Assembly (NCBI RefSeq): GCF_014174305.1 | Contig: NZ_JABEQH010000013.1 | Location: 1-64,000 of the forward strand | Direction of reading: 5' to 3' | Source: Gluconacetobacter johannae | GTDB taxonomy: Bacteria > Pseudomonadota > Alphaproteobacteria > Acetobacterales > Acetobacteraceae | DNA: 64,000 nucleotides | Part shown: piece after piece, positions 47,607 through 60,035 of the stretch | Position numbering within the stretch: position 1 is the stretch's first letter | Layout: the number at the start of each line of letters is the position of its first letter | Translations under genes and position numbers: made by a program | Notes under the pieces: generated by a model | The model's input: the letters and a program-made list of their open reading frames with translations, nothing else | Told to the model about the DNA's origin: nothing | Databases searched by the model: none

Positions 47607-47900
47607 ATGATTACCGTCCTTCTCTTTTTGCATCTGTTCGTCACCCTCGCCCTGATCGGAACGGTCCTGATCCAGCGCAGCGAGGGTGGTGGTCTGGGAA
47701 TCGGCAGCAGCCAGGGCATGGGGACCTTCATGTCCGGCCGCGGGACCGCCAACCTGCTGACTCGCACCACCTCGATCCTGGCGGCGATCTTCATGGCGCT
47801 GTCGCTGACGCTGGCGGTGCTGAATCGCGGCGCCTCGACCGGCGCCGGACATGATATCCTGGCGCAGCCTCCGGCGCCGACGGCCCCACCGTCCCACTGA
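47607..47900 (+). CDS. secG: Preprotein translocase subunit SecG
   Basis: A 97-residue protein with two membrane helices (TVLLFLHLFVTLALIGTVLI and ILAAIFMALSLTLAVL). The SecG linker contains QRSEGGGLGIGSSQG and ANLLTRTTSILA. It assists SecYE-mediated export. GGAAG precedes the ATG; a GTG at 47583 is a less likely start. The C-terminal tail is Pro/Ala-rich as in other alphaproteobacteria. Confidence 0.95.
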   Translation: MITVLLFLHLFVTLALIGTVLIQRSEGGGLGIGSSQGMGTFMSGRGTANLLTRTTSILAAIFMALSLTLAVLNRGASTGAGHDILAQPPAPTAPPSH

Positions 47901-50482
<2,582 letters not shown>

Positions 50483-50491
50483 GGGCCGGCC

Positions 50492-50968
50492 TTATACCAG
50501 CCGGACCAGCAGGACGGCCGCAAGGCACGTCACCACGACAACGGTAACGCACAGGCGCAGGGCGAGGTAACCCGACGGCAGGTCTCCCCTGCGCCATGCC
50601 GCCCGCTCCGCCAGGAAAACGCCTCCGAATCCGGCCAGCAGAACGGCCAGGCCTATCGTCATGTGACCCAGGAAGGTCACATGGATCGCCAGCCAGCCGA
50701 TCAGGACGGGCAGCCCGCCCAGCAGCAGCCGCCGGTTATCGGTCCGCGCCATTCCCGGCACAGCGACGATGGCCGGCGACTCCAGCGCCAGCCCCCAATG
50801 GACCGCCCCGGTAAAGGCCAGCAGAAGGGCGGAATATTCCACCAGCGCCATCATAAGGCCGGGCACCGGGCGATCGGCGGGGAAAAAGATCACCCCGGCG
50901 GAGCAGACGATGACTGGAAACAGGCTGGCGATCCCCATTATGATCGCCAGAAGGGGCAGGCGTTTCAT
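50492..50968 (-). CDS. DUF3429-family membrane protein
   Basis: A 158-residue protein with four or five membrane helices and the family motif LLLAFTGAVHWGLAL. A GWLAIHVTF segment follows. The start MKRLPLLAIIMGIA has GGAGAAG upstream; in-frame ATG/GTG codons at 50980 and 50983 next to AGGAGG could add 4-5 residues. Function of DUF3429 is unknown. It interrupts the kdsA-eno order on the opposite strand. Confidence 0.82.
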   Translation of the reverse strand: MKRLPLLAIIMGIASLFPVIVCSAGVIFFPADRPVPGLMMALVEYSALLLAFTGAVHWGLALESPAIVAVPGMARTDNRRLLLGGLPVLIGWLAIHVTFLGHMTIGLAVLLAGFGGVFLAERAAWRRGDLPSGYLALRLCVTVVVVTCLAAVLLVRLV

Positions 50969-51096
50969 GTTCTTCTCCATCACCTCCTGCTATGGTCCCC
51001 GCCGTGACGGGGCGCCCCCTGTCCGGTCTTCATGGGGCGAGCCGGTCGCCGTTGCGTCTTCCGGCCAAACCTGCAACGGGCCCAATATCCACATAA

Positions 51097-52392
<1,296 letters not shown>

Positions 52393-52410
52393 TTTCCGTC
52401 ACAAATTTGC

Positions 52411-52470
52411 CCCGATCCGGCGGAAACTGAAAGAAGACAGTTCCACACTCCCGCCGGATCGGGAATAATT
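52411..52470 (+). terminator. Hairpin terminator downstream of eno
   Basis: CCCGATCCGGCGG (52411-52423) and CCGCCGGATCGGG (52451-52463) give a perfect 13-bp stem. An inner AACTG/CAGTT stem lies in the loop, and AATAATTT follows. It begins 18 bp after the eno stop. Confidence 0.75.
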
Positions 52471-52526
52471 TCCCACGGAAACCGCCCCGCCGCATGTCCG
52501 GGGCCAGTTGGAAGGGAAGATCGCCC

Positions 52527-52856
52527 ATGCAGATCGGCCGGATGATCCGACGGGCAGCCCGCATGGTCGTTCCCCCTGCCCTGTTCATCGGCCTGACCGC
52601 CTATTTCGGCTGGAACGTCATGCAAGGCGACCATGGGCTGCACAGCTACGCTGCCCAGCTTCACCTGCTGGACGAAGCCAGGGCCGCCCAGCAGGACGCG
52701 ATGTCGGAGCAGGCGGCCTGGAGCCGGCGGGTGCATGGCCTCAAGGAAAGCGCGCTGGACACCGATACGCTGGACGAGCGGTCACGGGCGATGCTCAACC
52801 TTGCCCGGCCGGATGAACTGGTCGTGCCCTACGGGCCGCACGATCATCTGTACTGA
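52527..52856 (+). CDS. ftsB: Septum formation initiator FtsB-like protein
   Basis: A 109-residue protein: short basic start, one membrane helix (VVPPALFIGLTAYFGWNVMQ), then a coiled coil (AAQLHLLDEARAAQQDAMSE) and the DTLDERSRAMLNLARPDELV end typical of alphaproteobacterial FtsB/DivIC. It would link FtsL and FtsQ in the divisome. Its place after eno matches E. coli and alphaproteobacteria. Confidence 0.88.
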   Translation: MQIGRMIRRAARMVVPPALFIGLTAYFGWNVMQGDHGLHSYAAQLHLLDEARAAQQDAMSEQAAWSRRVHGLKESALDTDTLDERSRAMLNLARPDELVVPYGPHDHLY

Positions 52857-52880
52857 AGCGCAGGACAGCGTGCCGAACAA

Positions 52881-52920
52881 AAAAAGCCGGGCGGCCCGAT
52901 GTCGGGCCGCCCGGCTTTTT
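52881..52920. terminator. Bidirectional intrinsic terminator between ftsB and rpmG
   Basis: A near-perfect palindrome: GCCGGGCGGCCCG, a short loop, then CGGGCCGCCCGGC. It is flanked by an A-run on the left and a T-run on the right, so it works on both strands for the two convergent genes. Confidence 0.92.
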
Positions 52921-52965
52921 CATGACATGCCTTCGGGGAAAGTCCCCGATGGACACGTCGGTGCG

Positions 52966-53133
52966 TTATTTGATCTTCGCTTCACGGAAGGCGACATGCT
53001 TCCGCGCGACGGGATCGTATTTCCGCATCTCGAGCTTGCCGGTCTGGGCACGGGCGTTCTTCTTCGTGACGTAGAAGTACCCGGTGTCCGCCGTCGAGAC
53101 GAGCTTGATCTGGATGGTGTTGGTCTTGGCCAT
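52966..53133 (-). CDS. rpmG: 50S ribosomal protein L33
   Basis: A 55-residue L33 ([40 protein letters not shown]). There are no cysteines, so this is the zinc-independent C- form. It is a large-subunit protein near the E site. It is transcribed alone, convergent with ftsB. Confidence 0.96.
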   Translation of the reverse strand: MAKTNTIQIKLVSTADTGYFYVTKKNARAQTGKLEMRKYDPVARKHVAFREAKIK

Positions 53134-53292
53134 GGAATCCTCAGCACTGCTCCGCCGCTGCTGGAACAATCAGGTGCAGCAGTGGTTCAAGTCGGCGGAA
53201 AATGCGCATACACAGCCCTCAGGTCAAGCGTTAGTCACGCGAATCGGCGAGATATATGTCGATCCCGCCAGGAAACAGGGAAAATCCGATAG

Positions 53293-54501
53293 ATGCTGAG
53301 TGTTTCCGAGGCCCAGGAACGGATTCTGGCGAACCTTGCGCCAACGGGAACCGAACTGGTCCCGCTGGCCGAGTCCTGGAGGCGGGTCGCCGCGGCCGAC
53401 ATCACCGCCCGGCTGGACAACCCGCCGGCGGATATGTCGGCCATGGATGGCTACGCCGTCCGCGCGGCGGAATGCCGGTCGGGCGACACGCTGCGCGTCA
53501 TCGGCGAAAGCCCGGCGGGCCGCCCCTTCACCGGCGGGGTGGAGCCCGGCACCTGTGTGCGCCTGTATACCGGAAGCGTCCTGCCCGCCGGGGCGGACAG
53601 CATCCTGATCCAGGAGAACGCGCGGGTGGAGCCGGGTGAGCGGATCACGGCACTGTCCGACGCGGAGGCGGGCCGGCATATCCGCCGACGCGGGCAGGAT
53701 TTCGGGCTGGGGCAGACGGTCGTGCCGGCGGGACGCCACATCCTGGCGCGCGAGGTCGGGCTGATCGCGGCGGCGAACCATGCCTGGGTGCCGGTTCACC
53801 GGCGCCCCGTCGTCGCGATCCTGTCGGCGGGGGACGAGATCACCCTGCCCGGCGGGGACATTCCCCCGGGCGGGATCGTCAATTCCAACGCGCCGATGCT
53901 GGCCGCGCTGGTGCGGGCCTGCGGGGGGACGCCGGTGATCCTGCCGACCGCGCGCGACGACGCGGCCGAGATCGCGCGCCTCGCCGGCGGGCTGGAGACC
54001 GCCGACCTGCTGCTGACCGCGGGCGGCGCCAGCGTCGGGCGCTACGACCTGGTGCAGGAGGGATTGGGCCGGATCGGGTTGAAGGTCGATTTCTGGAAGA
54101 TCGCCATGCGTCCGGGCAAGCCCCTGATGCATGGCCGAATCGGCCGGCTGCCCGTGCTGGGCCTGCCCGGCAACCCGGTGGCGGCGCTGGTCTGCGGGGT
54201 CCTGTTCATCCTGCCGGCGATTCGGGCGATGTCCGGCCGGTCGGACGTGATGGCGGAACATGATGTGGCGCGACTGGGCAGCGCGTTGCCGGCCAATGAC
54301 CAGCGGCTGGATCATCTGCGCGCCGGCGTGGCCCGCGCGGACGACGGCGGGCTGGTCGCGACGGCGTTTTCCCGGCAGGATTCGGCCATGTTGCGGACCC
54401 TGGCCGACAGCCAGGCGCTGCTTGTCCGCCCCCCGCACGCCCCGGCCGCGGAACCGGGCGAACTGTGCCGGATCATTCGGCTGGACAATATGTTCATCTG
54501 A
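53293..54501 (+). CDS. moeA: Molybdopterin molybdotransferase
   Basis: A 402-residue MoeA with LDNPPADMSAMDGYAVRAAE, PAGADSILIQENA, VVAILSAGDEI and NSNAPMLAALVRACGG. DLLLTAGGASVGRYDLVQE and PVLGLPGNPVAALVCGVLF are the C-terminal signatures. It inserts molybdate into molybdopterin. It is divergent from rpmG and followed by lexA, which matches the moeA-lexA order of alphaproteobacteria, but here the pair is detached from trpC-moaC. Confidence 0.95.
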   Translation: MLSVSEAQERILANLAPTGTELVPLAESWRRVAAADITARLDNPPADMSAMDGYAVRAAECRSGDTLRVIGESPAGRPFTGGVEPGTCVRLYTGSVLPAGADSILIQENARVEPGERITALSDAEAGRHIRRRGQDFGLGQTVVPAGRHILAREVGLIAAANHAWVPVHRRPVVAILSAGDEITLPGGDIPPGGIVNSNAPMLAALVRACGGTPVILPTARDDAAEIARLAGGLETADLLLTAGGASVGRYDLVQEGLGRIGLKVDFWKIAMRPGKPLMHGRIGRLPVLGLPGNPVAALVCGVLFILPAIRAMSGRSDVMAEHDVARLGSALPANDQRLDHLRAGVARADDGGLVATAFSRQDSAMLRTLADSQALLVRPPHAPAAEPGELCRIIRLDNMFI

Positions 54502-54536
54502 TATCCGGGCGGGCCGTGATGTTGACGGAGGGGCAG

Positions 54537-54577
54537 GAACCAATATAGAACATTCGAAAGAGGTTTCCTGTTTGTTC
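54537..54577 (+). promoter_or_regulatory. Two LexA (SOS) boxes upstream of lexA
   Basis: GAAC-CAATATA-GAAC at 54537-54551 is the complement of the alphaproteobacterial LexA consensus GTTC-N7-GTTC. A second, imperfect site GTTT-CCTGTTT-GTTC lies at 54563-54577. Both are 55-100 bp before the lexA start, which fits autorepression. Confidence 0.82.
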
Positions 54578-54633
54578 CAAATTCTGGCAACGGAACGGTC
54601 AACCATCGGAACGGCACGATCACGGGGGCTCCA

Positions 54634-55350
54634 ATGCTGACGCGCAAGCAACATGAACTCCTGCTGTTCATCGACCGACACCTGAAACAGACGGGTTTTT
54701 CGCCCTCCTTCGATGAAATGAAGGATGCGCTGAACCTGCGATCCAAATCCGGAATCCATCGCCTGATTTCCGCGCTGGAGGAACGCGATTTCCTGAAACG
54801 GCGCCACCACCGCGCTCGCGCGCTGGAGGTGCTGCGCCTGCCCGAAGTCGCCCCGCCGGTGCAGGAGGACCCGCCGGCTCCACTGCCGGCCGAGGCCTTC
54901 GTGCCCAACGTCATCAAGGGCGATTTCGCCAGCCGCCTGACCGGCGCCCCGGTTGCGACCGAGGCCGGGGCCATCAATCTGCCGTTCTACGGGCGGATCG
55001 CCGCCGGCCAGCCGATCGAAGCCATGCGCGACACCGGCGCGCAGATCGAGGTCCCGCTGACGCTGCTGGGGTCGGGCGACCATTACGCGCTGGAGGTTGC
55101 GGGCGATTCGATGATCGAGGCCGGAATCCTGGACGGCGACACCGTCATCATCCGGCAAAGCGACAGGGCCGAGAACGGGCAGATCGTCGTCGCGCTGATC
55201 GACGATCTGGAGGTCACGCTGAAACGGCTGCGCCGGCGTGGCAGCACGATCGCCCTGGAGCCGGCCAACGCGCGCTACGAATCCCGCATCGTCCCATCGG
55301 ACCGCGTGCGTATCCAGGGGCTTCTGGTCGGCCTGCTGCGACAATATTAG
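54634..55350 (+). CDS. lexA: SOS repressor LexA
   Basis: A 238-residue repressor-protease. The N-terminal winged helix ([40 protein letters not shown]) binds DNA. Self-cleavage would occur at Ala124-Gly125 in GRIAAGQP. The Ser-Lys dyad is Ser159 ([10 protein letters not shown]) and Lys197 ([10 protein letters not shown]). RecA-stimulated cleavage derepresses SOS genes. The boxes upstream indicate autoregulation. Confidence 0.97.
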   Translation: MLTRKQHELLLFIDRHLKQTGFSPSFDEMKDALNLRSKSGIHRLISALEERDFLKRRHHRARALEVLRLPEVAPPVQEDPPAPLPAEAFVPNVIKGDFASRLTGAPVATEAGAINLPFYGRIAAGQPIEAMRDTGAQIEVPLTLLGSGDHYALEVAGDSMIEAGILDGDTVIIRQSDRAENGQIVVALIDDLEVTLKRLRRRGSTIALEPANARYESRIVPSDRVRIQGLLVGLLRQY

Positions 55351-55357
55351 AGGTTGC

Positions 55358-56776
55358 TTAAAGGCGTCCCCGCCACAGGGCGTCGAAGGGCGGCAGCATC
55401 CCGGCCAGTTGTCCGACCTGTTCTGGTCCGATCGTCTCCAGATGCGGAAATTCCGCCAGGACCCTGGTTGCGCCGAACAGTGCAATCGCCCGTCGGGCCT
55501 CGGCGGACGGTGGTCCGTTCAGGATCACCCCGGCCACCGCAATCCCTCTTTGCCGCAGGGCCGACAAACTCATCAGCGTGTGGTTGATCGTGCCCAACTG
55601 GCTGCGTGCGACCAGGACCACCGGCAGGGCGAAGCGGGCGATCAAGTCGATCATCAGGCAATCCGCGCTGACGGGAACCATGATCCCCCCTGCCCCTTCG
55701 ACCACCAGCGGCCCGTCGTCGATCGCGGCCGGCAGGACGATGGCCTCGGCATCAATCGCGGTCCCTTCCCGTTCCGCCGCATCGAAGGGCGACAGGGGCG
55801 CCGCCAGGACGGCCGCGGGCGCGTGCAGGCGCGCGGTGTCCAGGCCGGCCAGCGCCGTGACCGTGTCGCTGTCGGCGGTCTCCTCGGCAATGCCGGTTTG
55901 CAGCGGTTTCCAGTAGGACGCATCCCACGCCCGCAGCAGGCAGGACGAGACCAGGGTCTTGCCCACACCGGTATCGGTACCGGTGACGAAGACCCCCTGC
56001 CGTGCGGGCCTGCGAAAAAGCCCGTAGCCAATCTCATAGCTCGCGGTGACCGCCCCGTCCTGCCCCAGGTCGCCCAGAAGGCGCCGCAACGTGCCTGGAT
56101 CGGCGGGCCGTGCCCCTTCACGCGGCAGCGAGGCGCCGATCTGGCGCAATTCCCGCACGAAATCGAGCGCCGTGGCCGGACGGTCGAGGATGGTCTCGCC
56201 GGCCCACCTGCCCTGGAGCGGCCAGGGCCGGTCCGCATCCAGTTGGCGCAGGTCCGGATAGGACGGCACCGGGCAGGCCAGGCCCCGTCGCGCGTAGGCC
56301 GCGCGCCATTCGGCGAAGCTGCCAGCGCACAGGGTGGACAACGCCAGCATGCCCCCCGGCGCCAGCAGACCAGCCAGCCGACCGAGTGCGCCCGCGCGGT
56401 CCCCGAACCATTGCATCGCCAGGCTGGAACAGACCAGGTCGAAGCTCTCGCCCGCCAGGGCCGGGCTTTCCGCGTCCATTGCCAGAAAACGGGTATCGCC
56501 CCCCAGCGGGGCCAGCCGCCGTCGCGCGCGCGCGACCATCGCGGGGGCCAGGTCGGTCACCGTCAGGGCGGCATCGGGGAACATCCGGCGCAGCATGTCG
56601 CTCAGGAAGCCGGTGCCGCACCCGATTTCCAGGATGCGGGCCGGTGGGGCGGCCGGATAGGCCGAGGCGATGCGATCGGCCAGACGGCGCGCCACCAGCA
56701 ACTGGACCCGCGCGACGGCATCATACGAATCGGCGCCGCCGAATCGCGCGGCGATCGCCTGGCGGCGTGTCGTCAT
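55358..56776 (-). CDS. Fused BioC-BioD: malonyl-ACP O-methyltransferase plus dethiobiotin synthetase
   Basis: One continuous 472-residue frame. Residues 1-258 match BioC: SAM motif ILEIGCGTGFLS (48-59), SSLAMQWFGD, FVRELRQIGAS and the terminal SYEIGYGLF. Residues 260-472 match BioD: P-loop GTDTGVGKT (266-274), KPLQTG (290-295), VVEGAGGIMVPVS and VARSQLGTINHT. BioC starts the disguised pimeloyl synthesis and BioD closes the ureido ring, so non-consecutive steps sit on one chain. There is practically no linker. The start MTTRRQAIAARFGGA is set by a 4-bp overlap with the esterase gene. Confidence 0.92.
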   Translation of the reverse strand: MTTRRQAIAARFGGADSYDAVARVQLLVARRLADRIASAYPAAPPARILEIGCGTGFLSDMLRRMFPDAALTVTDLAPAMVARARRRLAPLGGDTRFLAMDAESPALAGESFDLVCSSLAMQWFGDRAGALGRLAGLLAPGGMLALSTLCAGSFAEWRAAYARRGLACPVPSYPDLRQLDADRPWPLQGRWAGETILDRPATALDFVRELRQIGASLPREGARPADPGTLRRLLGDLGQDGAVTASYEIGYGLFRRPARQGVFVTGTDTGVGKTLVSSCLLRAWDASYWKPLQTGIAEETADSDTVTALAGLDTARLHAPAAVLAAPLSPFDAAEREGTAIDAEAIVLPAAIDDGPLVVEGAGGIMVPVSADCLMIDLIARFALPVVLVARSQLGTINHTLMSLSALRQRGIAVAGVILNGPPSAEARRAIALFGATRVLAEFPHLETIGPEQVGQLAGMLPPFDALWRGRL

Positions 56777-57459
56777 GCGCCCAGGCCCCTGCGCGTCATC
56801 CGCGATATGGCGGCGGCGCAGATGTCCGGATGGGTCAACGGCAGCAGATGTCCGCCATCCGCCACCCACTCGATCGGCACGGCGGTACTGAAACAGGTCC
56901 GGGTCATGTTCGCCGTCACAATTGGGTCGTCCAGCCCCGCAAGAACGGCCATGGGCGGCAGCGTCGCACCGATCGCCGCCTCGTCCAGCGCGGGGCGGGC
57001 GTCTTCGTCACGCAGCATTGCCAGCCCGGCCGCCAGTCGCCCGGCCTGGGCCGGGCCCGGCAGGTCGGCCGCGATTCCGGCGCGGCGGCGGAATGTCAGG
57101 ACAACGTCGTCGGGATTCTGTTCCAGGCCCTGGATCATGCGCCCGACGACGCGGGGCGGAACGCCCGCCGGAAAATCCGCCGCCGCGCTGAAGCGGGCAA
57201 AACCGTTAATCAGCACCATCCCGACGCACCCTTCAGGAGGATGGCGCAGCAGCCACAGCGCCCCCAGCGAATGACCGACGGCGACGAAGGGGCGCGCCGG
57301 ACGTGCCGCCATCCGCTCCGGCCCGAAAAATCCGAAATCGAGGTCAATTCCATCTGTCCTGCCCAGGGCGGAGCGGATGGGGGTCCAGAAACCGGGGGCG
57401 AATCCCCAGCCATGCACGAACATCAGGCCGGGCTCCGTCCCTGCCCGATCAGACGCCAA
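56773..57459 (-). CDS. BioH-like alpha/beta hydrolase (pimeloyl-ACP methyl ester esterase candidate)
   Basis: A 228-residue alpha/beta hydrolase: FVHGWGFAPGFW (oxyanion region), nucleophile elbow VGHSLGAL (Ser64), acidic residue in AGLDDPIV (Asp177/178) and catalytic His204 in DGGHLLPLTHPD. It sits between bioF and the bioC-bioD gene and overlaps both (11 bp and 4 bp). It therefore most likely removes the methyl group from pimeloyl-ACP methyl ester, the step that BioH does in E. coli. Assignment to BioH versus a non-orthologous type such as BioG or BioK cannot be made by eye. Confidence 0.82.
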   Translation of the reverse strand: MASDRAGTEPGLMFVHGWGFAPGFWTPIRSALGRTDGIDLDFGFFGPERMAARPARPFVAVGHSLGALWLLRHPPEGCVGMVLINGFARFSAAADFPAGVPPRVVGRMIQGLEQNPDDVVLTFRRRAGIAADLPGPAQAGRLAAGLAMLRDEDARPALDEAAIGATLPPMAVLAGLDDPIVTANMTRTCFSTAVPIEWVADGGHLLPLTHPDICAAAISRMTRRGLGA

Positions 57460-58645
57460 GGCCGAGGTCCTTCACGGCGGCGCCCAGCGCATGCAGCAGG
57501 CTGTCGATCATGTCGTCCCCATGTGCGGCGCTGAGCGCCAGGCGGATGCGCGCCCCGCCCGCCGGCACCGTCGGTGGGCGGATCGCCGTGCCGACGATGC
57601 CGCGTGCCGCCAATGCCTGCGCCAGGGCCAGCGCCGCTCCGGATTCCCCCACCATGACAGGGACGATCTGGGTGCTGGACGCGCCGGTGGACAGGCCCAG
57701 GGCCGCGACGGCCGACCGCACCCGGTCACCCAGGCCGGCCAGGCGGCGCCGTTCGTCGTCCAGGCTCGGCACGAGGTCGAGTGCCGCGTCGATCGCGCCC
57801 AGGACCCCTGGCGGCAGGGCGGTCGTATAGATGAAGCCCGAACAGGTGCTGGTCAGCCAGTCGCACAGCGCCCGTGACCCCGCGATATAGGCGCCGAACC
57901 CGCCCAGGGCCTTGCTGAACGTTCCCATGGTCAGGTCGACGCCGCCGGCCGCGACGGACAACCCCCGGCCGCCCGGCCCCAGGACGCCGGTCGCGTGGGC
58001 CTCGTCCAGATACAGGAACGCATCGTGCCGATGGGCCAGCGCGCGCAGGGCCGCGACGTCCGCACGGTCGCCATCCATGCTGAACACGCTTTCGGTCACG
58101 ATGAAGCGCAGGCCCGGCTCGGCCCGGCGCTGTTCAAGAAGACGCTGGAGATGGTCGATATCGTTATGCGCGAAGCGGATCTGCCGTATGCCGGCGGCCA
58201 TGCAGCCATGATGTAGGCTGGCGTGGTTCAGCCGGTCGGTAAAGACCACGGCCGGGGCGCCGGTCTGCTCGGCCGACAGGCGGAACAGCGCCGGCAGGAC
58301 GGCCGCGTTGGCCTGCCAGCCCGATGCCAGCAGCAAGGCGGCCTCCGTGCCCTTGAAACGGGCCAGCTTGTCCTCGACCGACAGATGCTGCGTGCTGGTG
58401 CCCGTCACCAGCCGCGACGCGCCGCTGCCGGTTCCGAACCGGTCGGTCCATTCGGCGGCGCGCCGGCGCAGGGCGGGATGCCAGGACAGGCCCAGATAGT
58501 CGTTCGATGAAAAATTCAGCAGCCTTGCGCCGTCCCTGCGAACGACCACCGGCCCCTCGCGCCCGACCGGCGACAGGCTGCGACGCACCTGTCGTCGGGA
58601 CAGGTCGTCCAGGGCGCTCTGGAAAAAAGGATCGAAACGGGTCAT
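57449..58645 (-). CDS. bioF: 8-amino-7-oxononanoate synthase
   Basis: From MTRFDPFFQSALDDLSRRQV the protein is 398 residues. NFSSNDYLGLSWHP, GSGASRLVTGTSTQH, LYLDEAHATGVLG and the PLP-lysine motif GTFSKALGGFGAY are the family landmarks. It joins pimeloyl-ACP and alanine to give KAPA. It is the first gene of bioF-bioH-bioCD and is divergent from bioA with only 51 bp between the starts. Confidence 0.95.
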   Translation of the reverse strand: MTRFDPFFQSALDDLSRRQVRRSLSPVGREGPVVVRRDGARLLNFSSNDYLGLSWHPALRRRAAEWTDRFGTGSGASRLVTGTSTQHLSVEDKLARFKGTEAALLLASGWQANAAVLPALFRLSAEQTGAPAVVFTDRLNHASLHHGCMAAGIRQIRFAHNDIDHLQRLLEQRRAEPGLRFIVTESVFSMDGDRADVAALRALAHRHDAFLYLDEAHATGVLGPGGRGLSVAAGGVDLTMGTFSKALGGFGAYIAGSRALCDWLTSTCSGFIYTTALPPGVLGAIDAALDLVPSLDDERRRLAGLGDRVRSAVAALGLSTGASSTQIVPVMVGESGAALALAQALAARGIVGTAIRPPTVPAGGARIRLALSAAHGDDMIDSLLHALGAAVKDLGLGV

Positions 58646-58696
58646 GAAGCGACGTTTTCTGCCGGACCCCAAGGTGCCGGTCAATTCCCGTCTATC

Positions 58697-59980
58697 ATGT
58701 CGGAGGACGCAGCGATGACCGCGCCGGACTGGTTCGAGGCCGGATTGCCCCATATCTGGCTGCCCTACACGCAGATGCACACGGCATCGCCTCCGCTGGC
58801 CGCCGTCGCGACCGACGGCTGCCGGATCCGGCTGGCCGACGGTCGCGAACTGATCGACGGCATCGCGTCCTGGTGGACGGCCTGCCACGGATATAACCAT
58901 CCCTACATCCGGCAGGCCGCCACCCAGCAGTTGGCGCGCATGCCGCACGTCATGTTCGGCGGGCTGGTGCATGAACCGGCGTTGCGTCTGGCGCATCGCC
59001 TGGCCGGCCTGTTGCCGGGTGACCTGGAGCGCGTGTTCTTCACCGATTCCGGGTCCGTCGCCGTCGAAGTCGCGATCAAGATGGCGATCCAGTACTGGCT
59101 GAACCGGGGCGAGAACCGGCGCACCCGCCTGGTGGCGTTTCGTGGCGGCTACCACGGGGACACCCTGGCGACGATGGCCGTCTGCGACCCCGAGGAAGGG
59201 ATGCACAGCCTGTTTTCAGGGGTCCTGCCGACGCATCTCATTGCCGACCTGCCCCGCGACGACGCATCGCGGGCGGCGCTGGACGCCCTGCTGGTCACCG
59301 AAGGCGAAACTGTGGCGGCGATCCTGGTCGAACCGCTGGTCCAGGGTGCGGGCGGGATGGTCTTCCACGATCCGGCGACCCTGCGTCATCTGCGCGCCCT
59401 CGCCGATCGCCATGGAATCCTGCTGGTCTTCGATGAAATCTTCACCGGGTTCGGACGCACCGGCACGTTCTTCGCCTGCCAGCAGGCCGGGGTGGTGCCG
59501 GATATCGTGACGCTGTCCAAGGCGCTGTCGGGCGGCACCGTGCCCCTGGCCGCGACCGTCGCCCGGCGGCATGTCTATGAGGCCTTCCTGTCCGATAATC
59601 CGCTGCATGCCCTGATGCATGGCCCGACCTTCATGGCCAATCCTCTAGCCTGCGCGTGCGCCAACGCGTCGCTGGACCTGTTCGCGCGCGAGCCGCGCCT
59701 GGAACAGGTCGCGGCGATCGGCGCGCAGATGCACACGGAACTGGAATCGTGTCGCCACCTGCCGGGCGTCCGGGACGTGCGGGTCATGGGGGCCATCGGT
59801 GTCGTGGAACTGGAGCGGATCGAAGACATGAACCGCCTGAAGGCGCGTCTTGTCGACCAGGGCGTCTGGATCCGCCCGTTCCGGACGATCGTCTATCTGA
59901 CGCCATCCTTCACCATCGCGCCGTCCGAACTGGCGCATCTGACCCGCGCCATCCGGACCGTATTGTCCGATCCGGCCTGA
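58697..59980 (+). CDS. bioA: Adenosylmethionine-8-amino-7-oxononanoate aminotransferase
   Basis: A 427-residue class III aminotransferase. WLPYTQMHTASPPLAAVATD, GIASWWTACHGYNHP, RGGYHGDTLATMAV and the PLP-lysine motif TLSKALSGG identify BioA. It aminates KAPA to DAPA using SAM. GPTFMANPLACACANASLDL is another BioA signature. An ATG at 58715 is a possible alternative start. bioB is not in the window. Confidence 0.95.
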   Translation: MSEDAAMTAPDWFEAGLPHIWLPYTQMHTASPPLAAVATDGCRIRLADGRELIDGIASWWTACHGYNHPYIRQAATQQLARMPHVMFGGLVHEPALRLAHRLAGLLPGDLERVFFTDSGSVAVEVAIKMAIQYWLNRGENRRTRLVAFRGGYHGDTLATMAVCDPEEGMHSLFSGVLPTHLIADLPRDDASRAALDALLVTEGETVAAILVEPLVQGAGGMVFHDPATLRHLRALADRHGILLVFDEIFTGFGRTGTFFACQQAGVVPDIVTLSKALSGGTVPLAATVARRHVYEAFLSDNPLHALMHGPTFMANPLACACANASLDLFAREPRLEQVAAIGAQMHTELESCRHLPGVRDVRVMGAIGVVELERIEDMNRLKARLVDQGVWIRPFRTIVYLTPSFTIAPSELAHLTRAIRTVLSDPA

Positions 59981-59983
59981 TCG

Positions 59984-60029
59984 GCGATCGGGCCTGTCCG
60001 GGTCATGCGTCCCGGACAGGCCCGATCGC
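59984..60029. terminator. 19-bp perfect hairpin between bioA and the DUF4167 gene
   Basis: Arms at 59984-60002 and 60011-60029 are perfectly complementary over 19 bp with an 8-nt loop. The hairpin begins 4 bp after the bioA stop and ends 6 bp before the convergent gene's stop. No T-run follows, so it is probably a shared mRNA-end structure or bidirectional terminator. Confidence 0.7.
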
Positions 60030-60035
60030 GGGAAA

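Noticed and set aside
53224-55485. A 753-codon minus-strand open frame opposite moeA and lexA
   Set aside because: Both plus-strand genes are certain; this frame is a codon-bias artefact.
58646-58696. Possible BioR or BirA operator between bioF and bioA
   Set aside because: The 51-bp interval has no clear dyad symmetry and no TTATCTATAA-like element.
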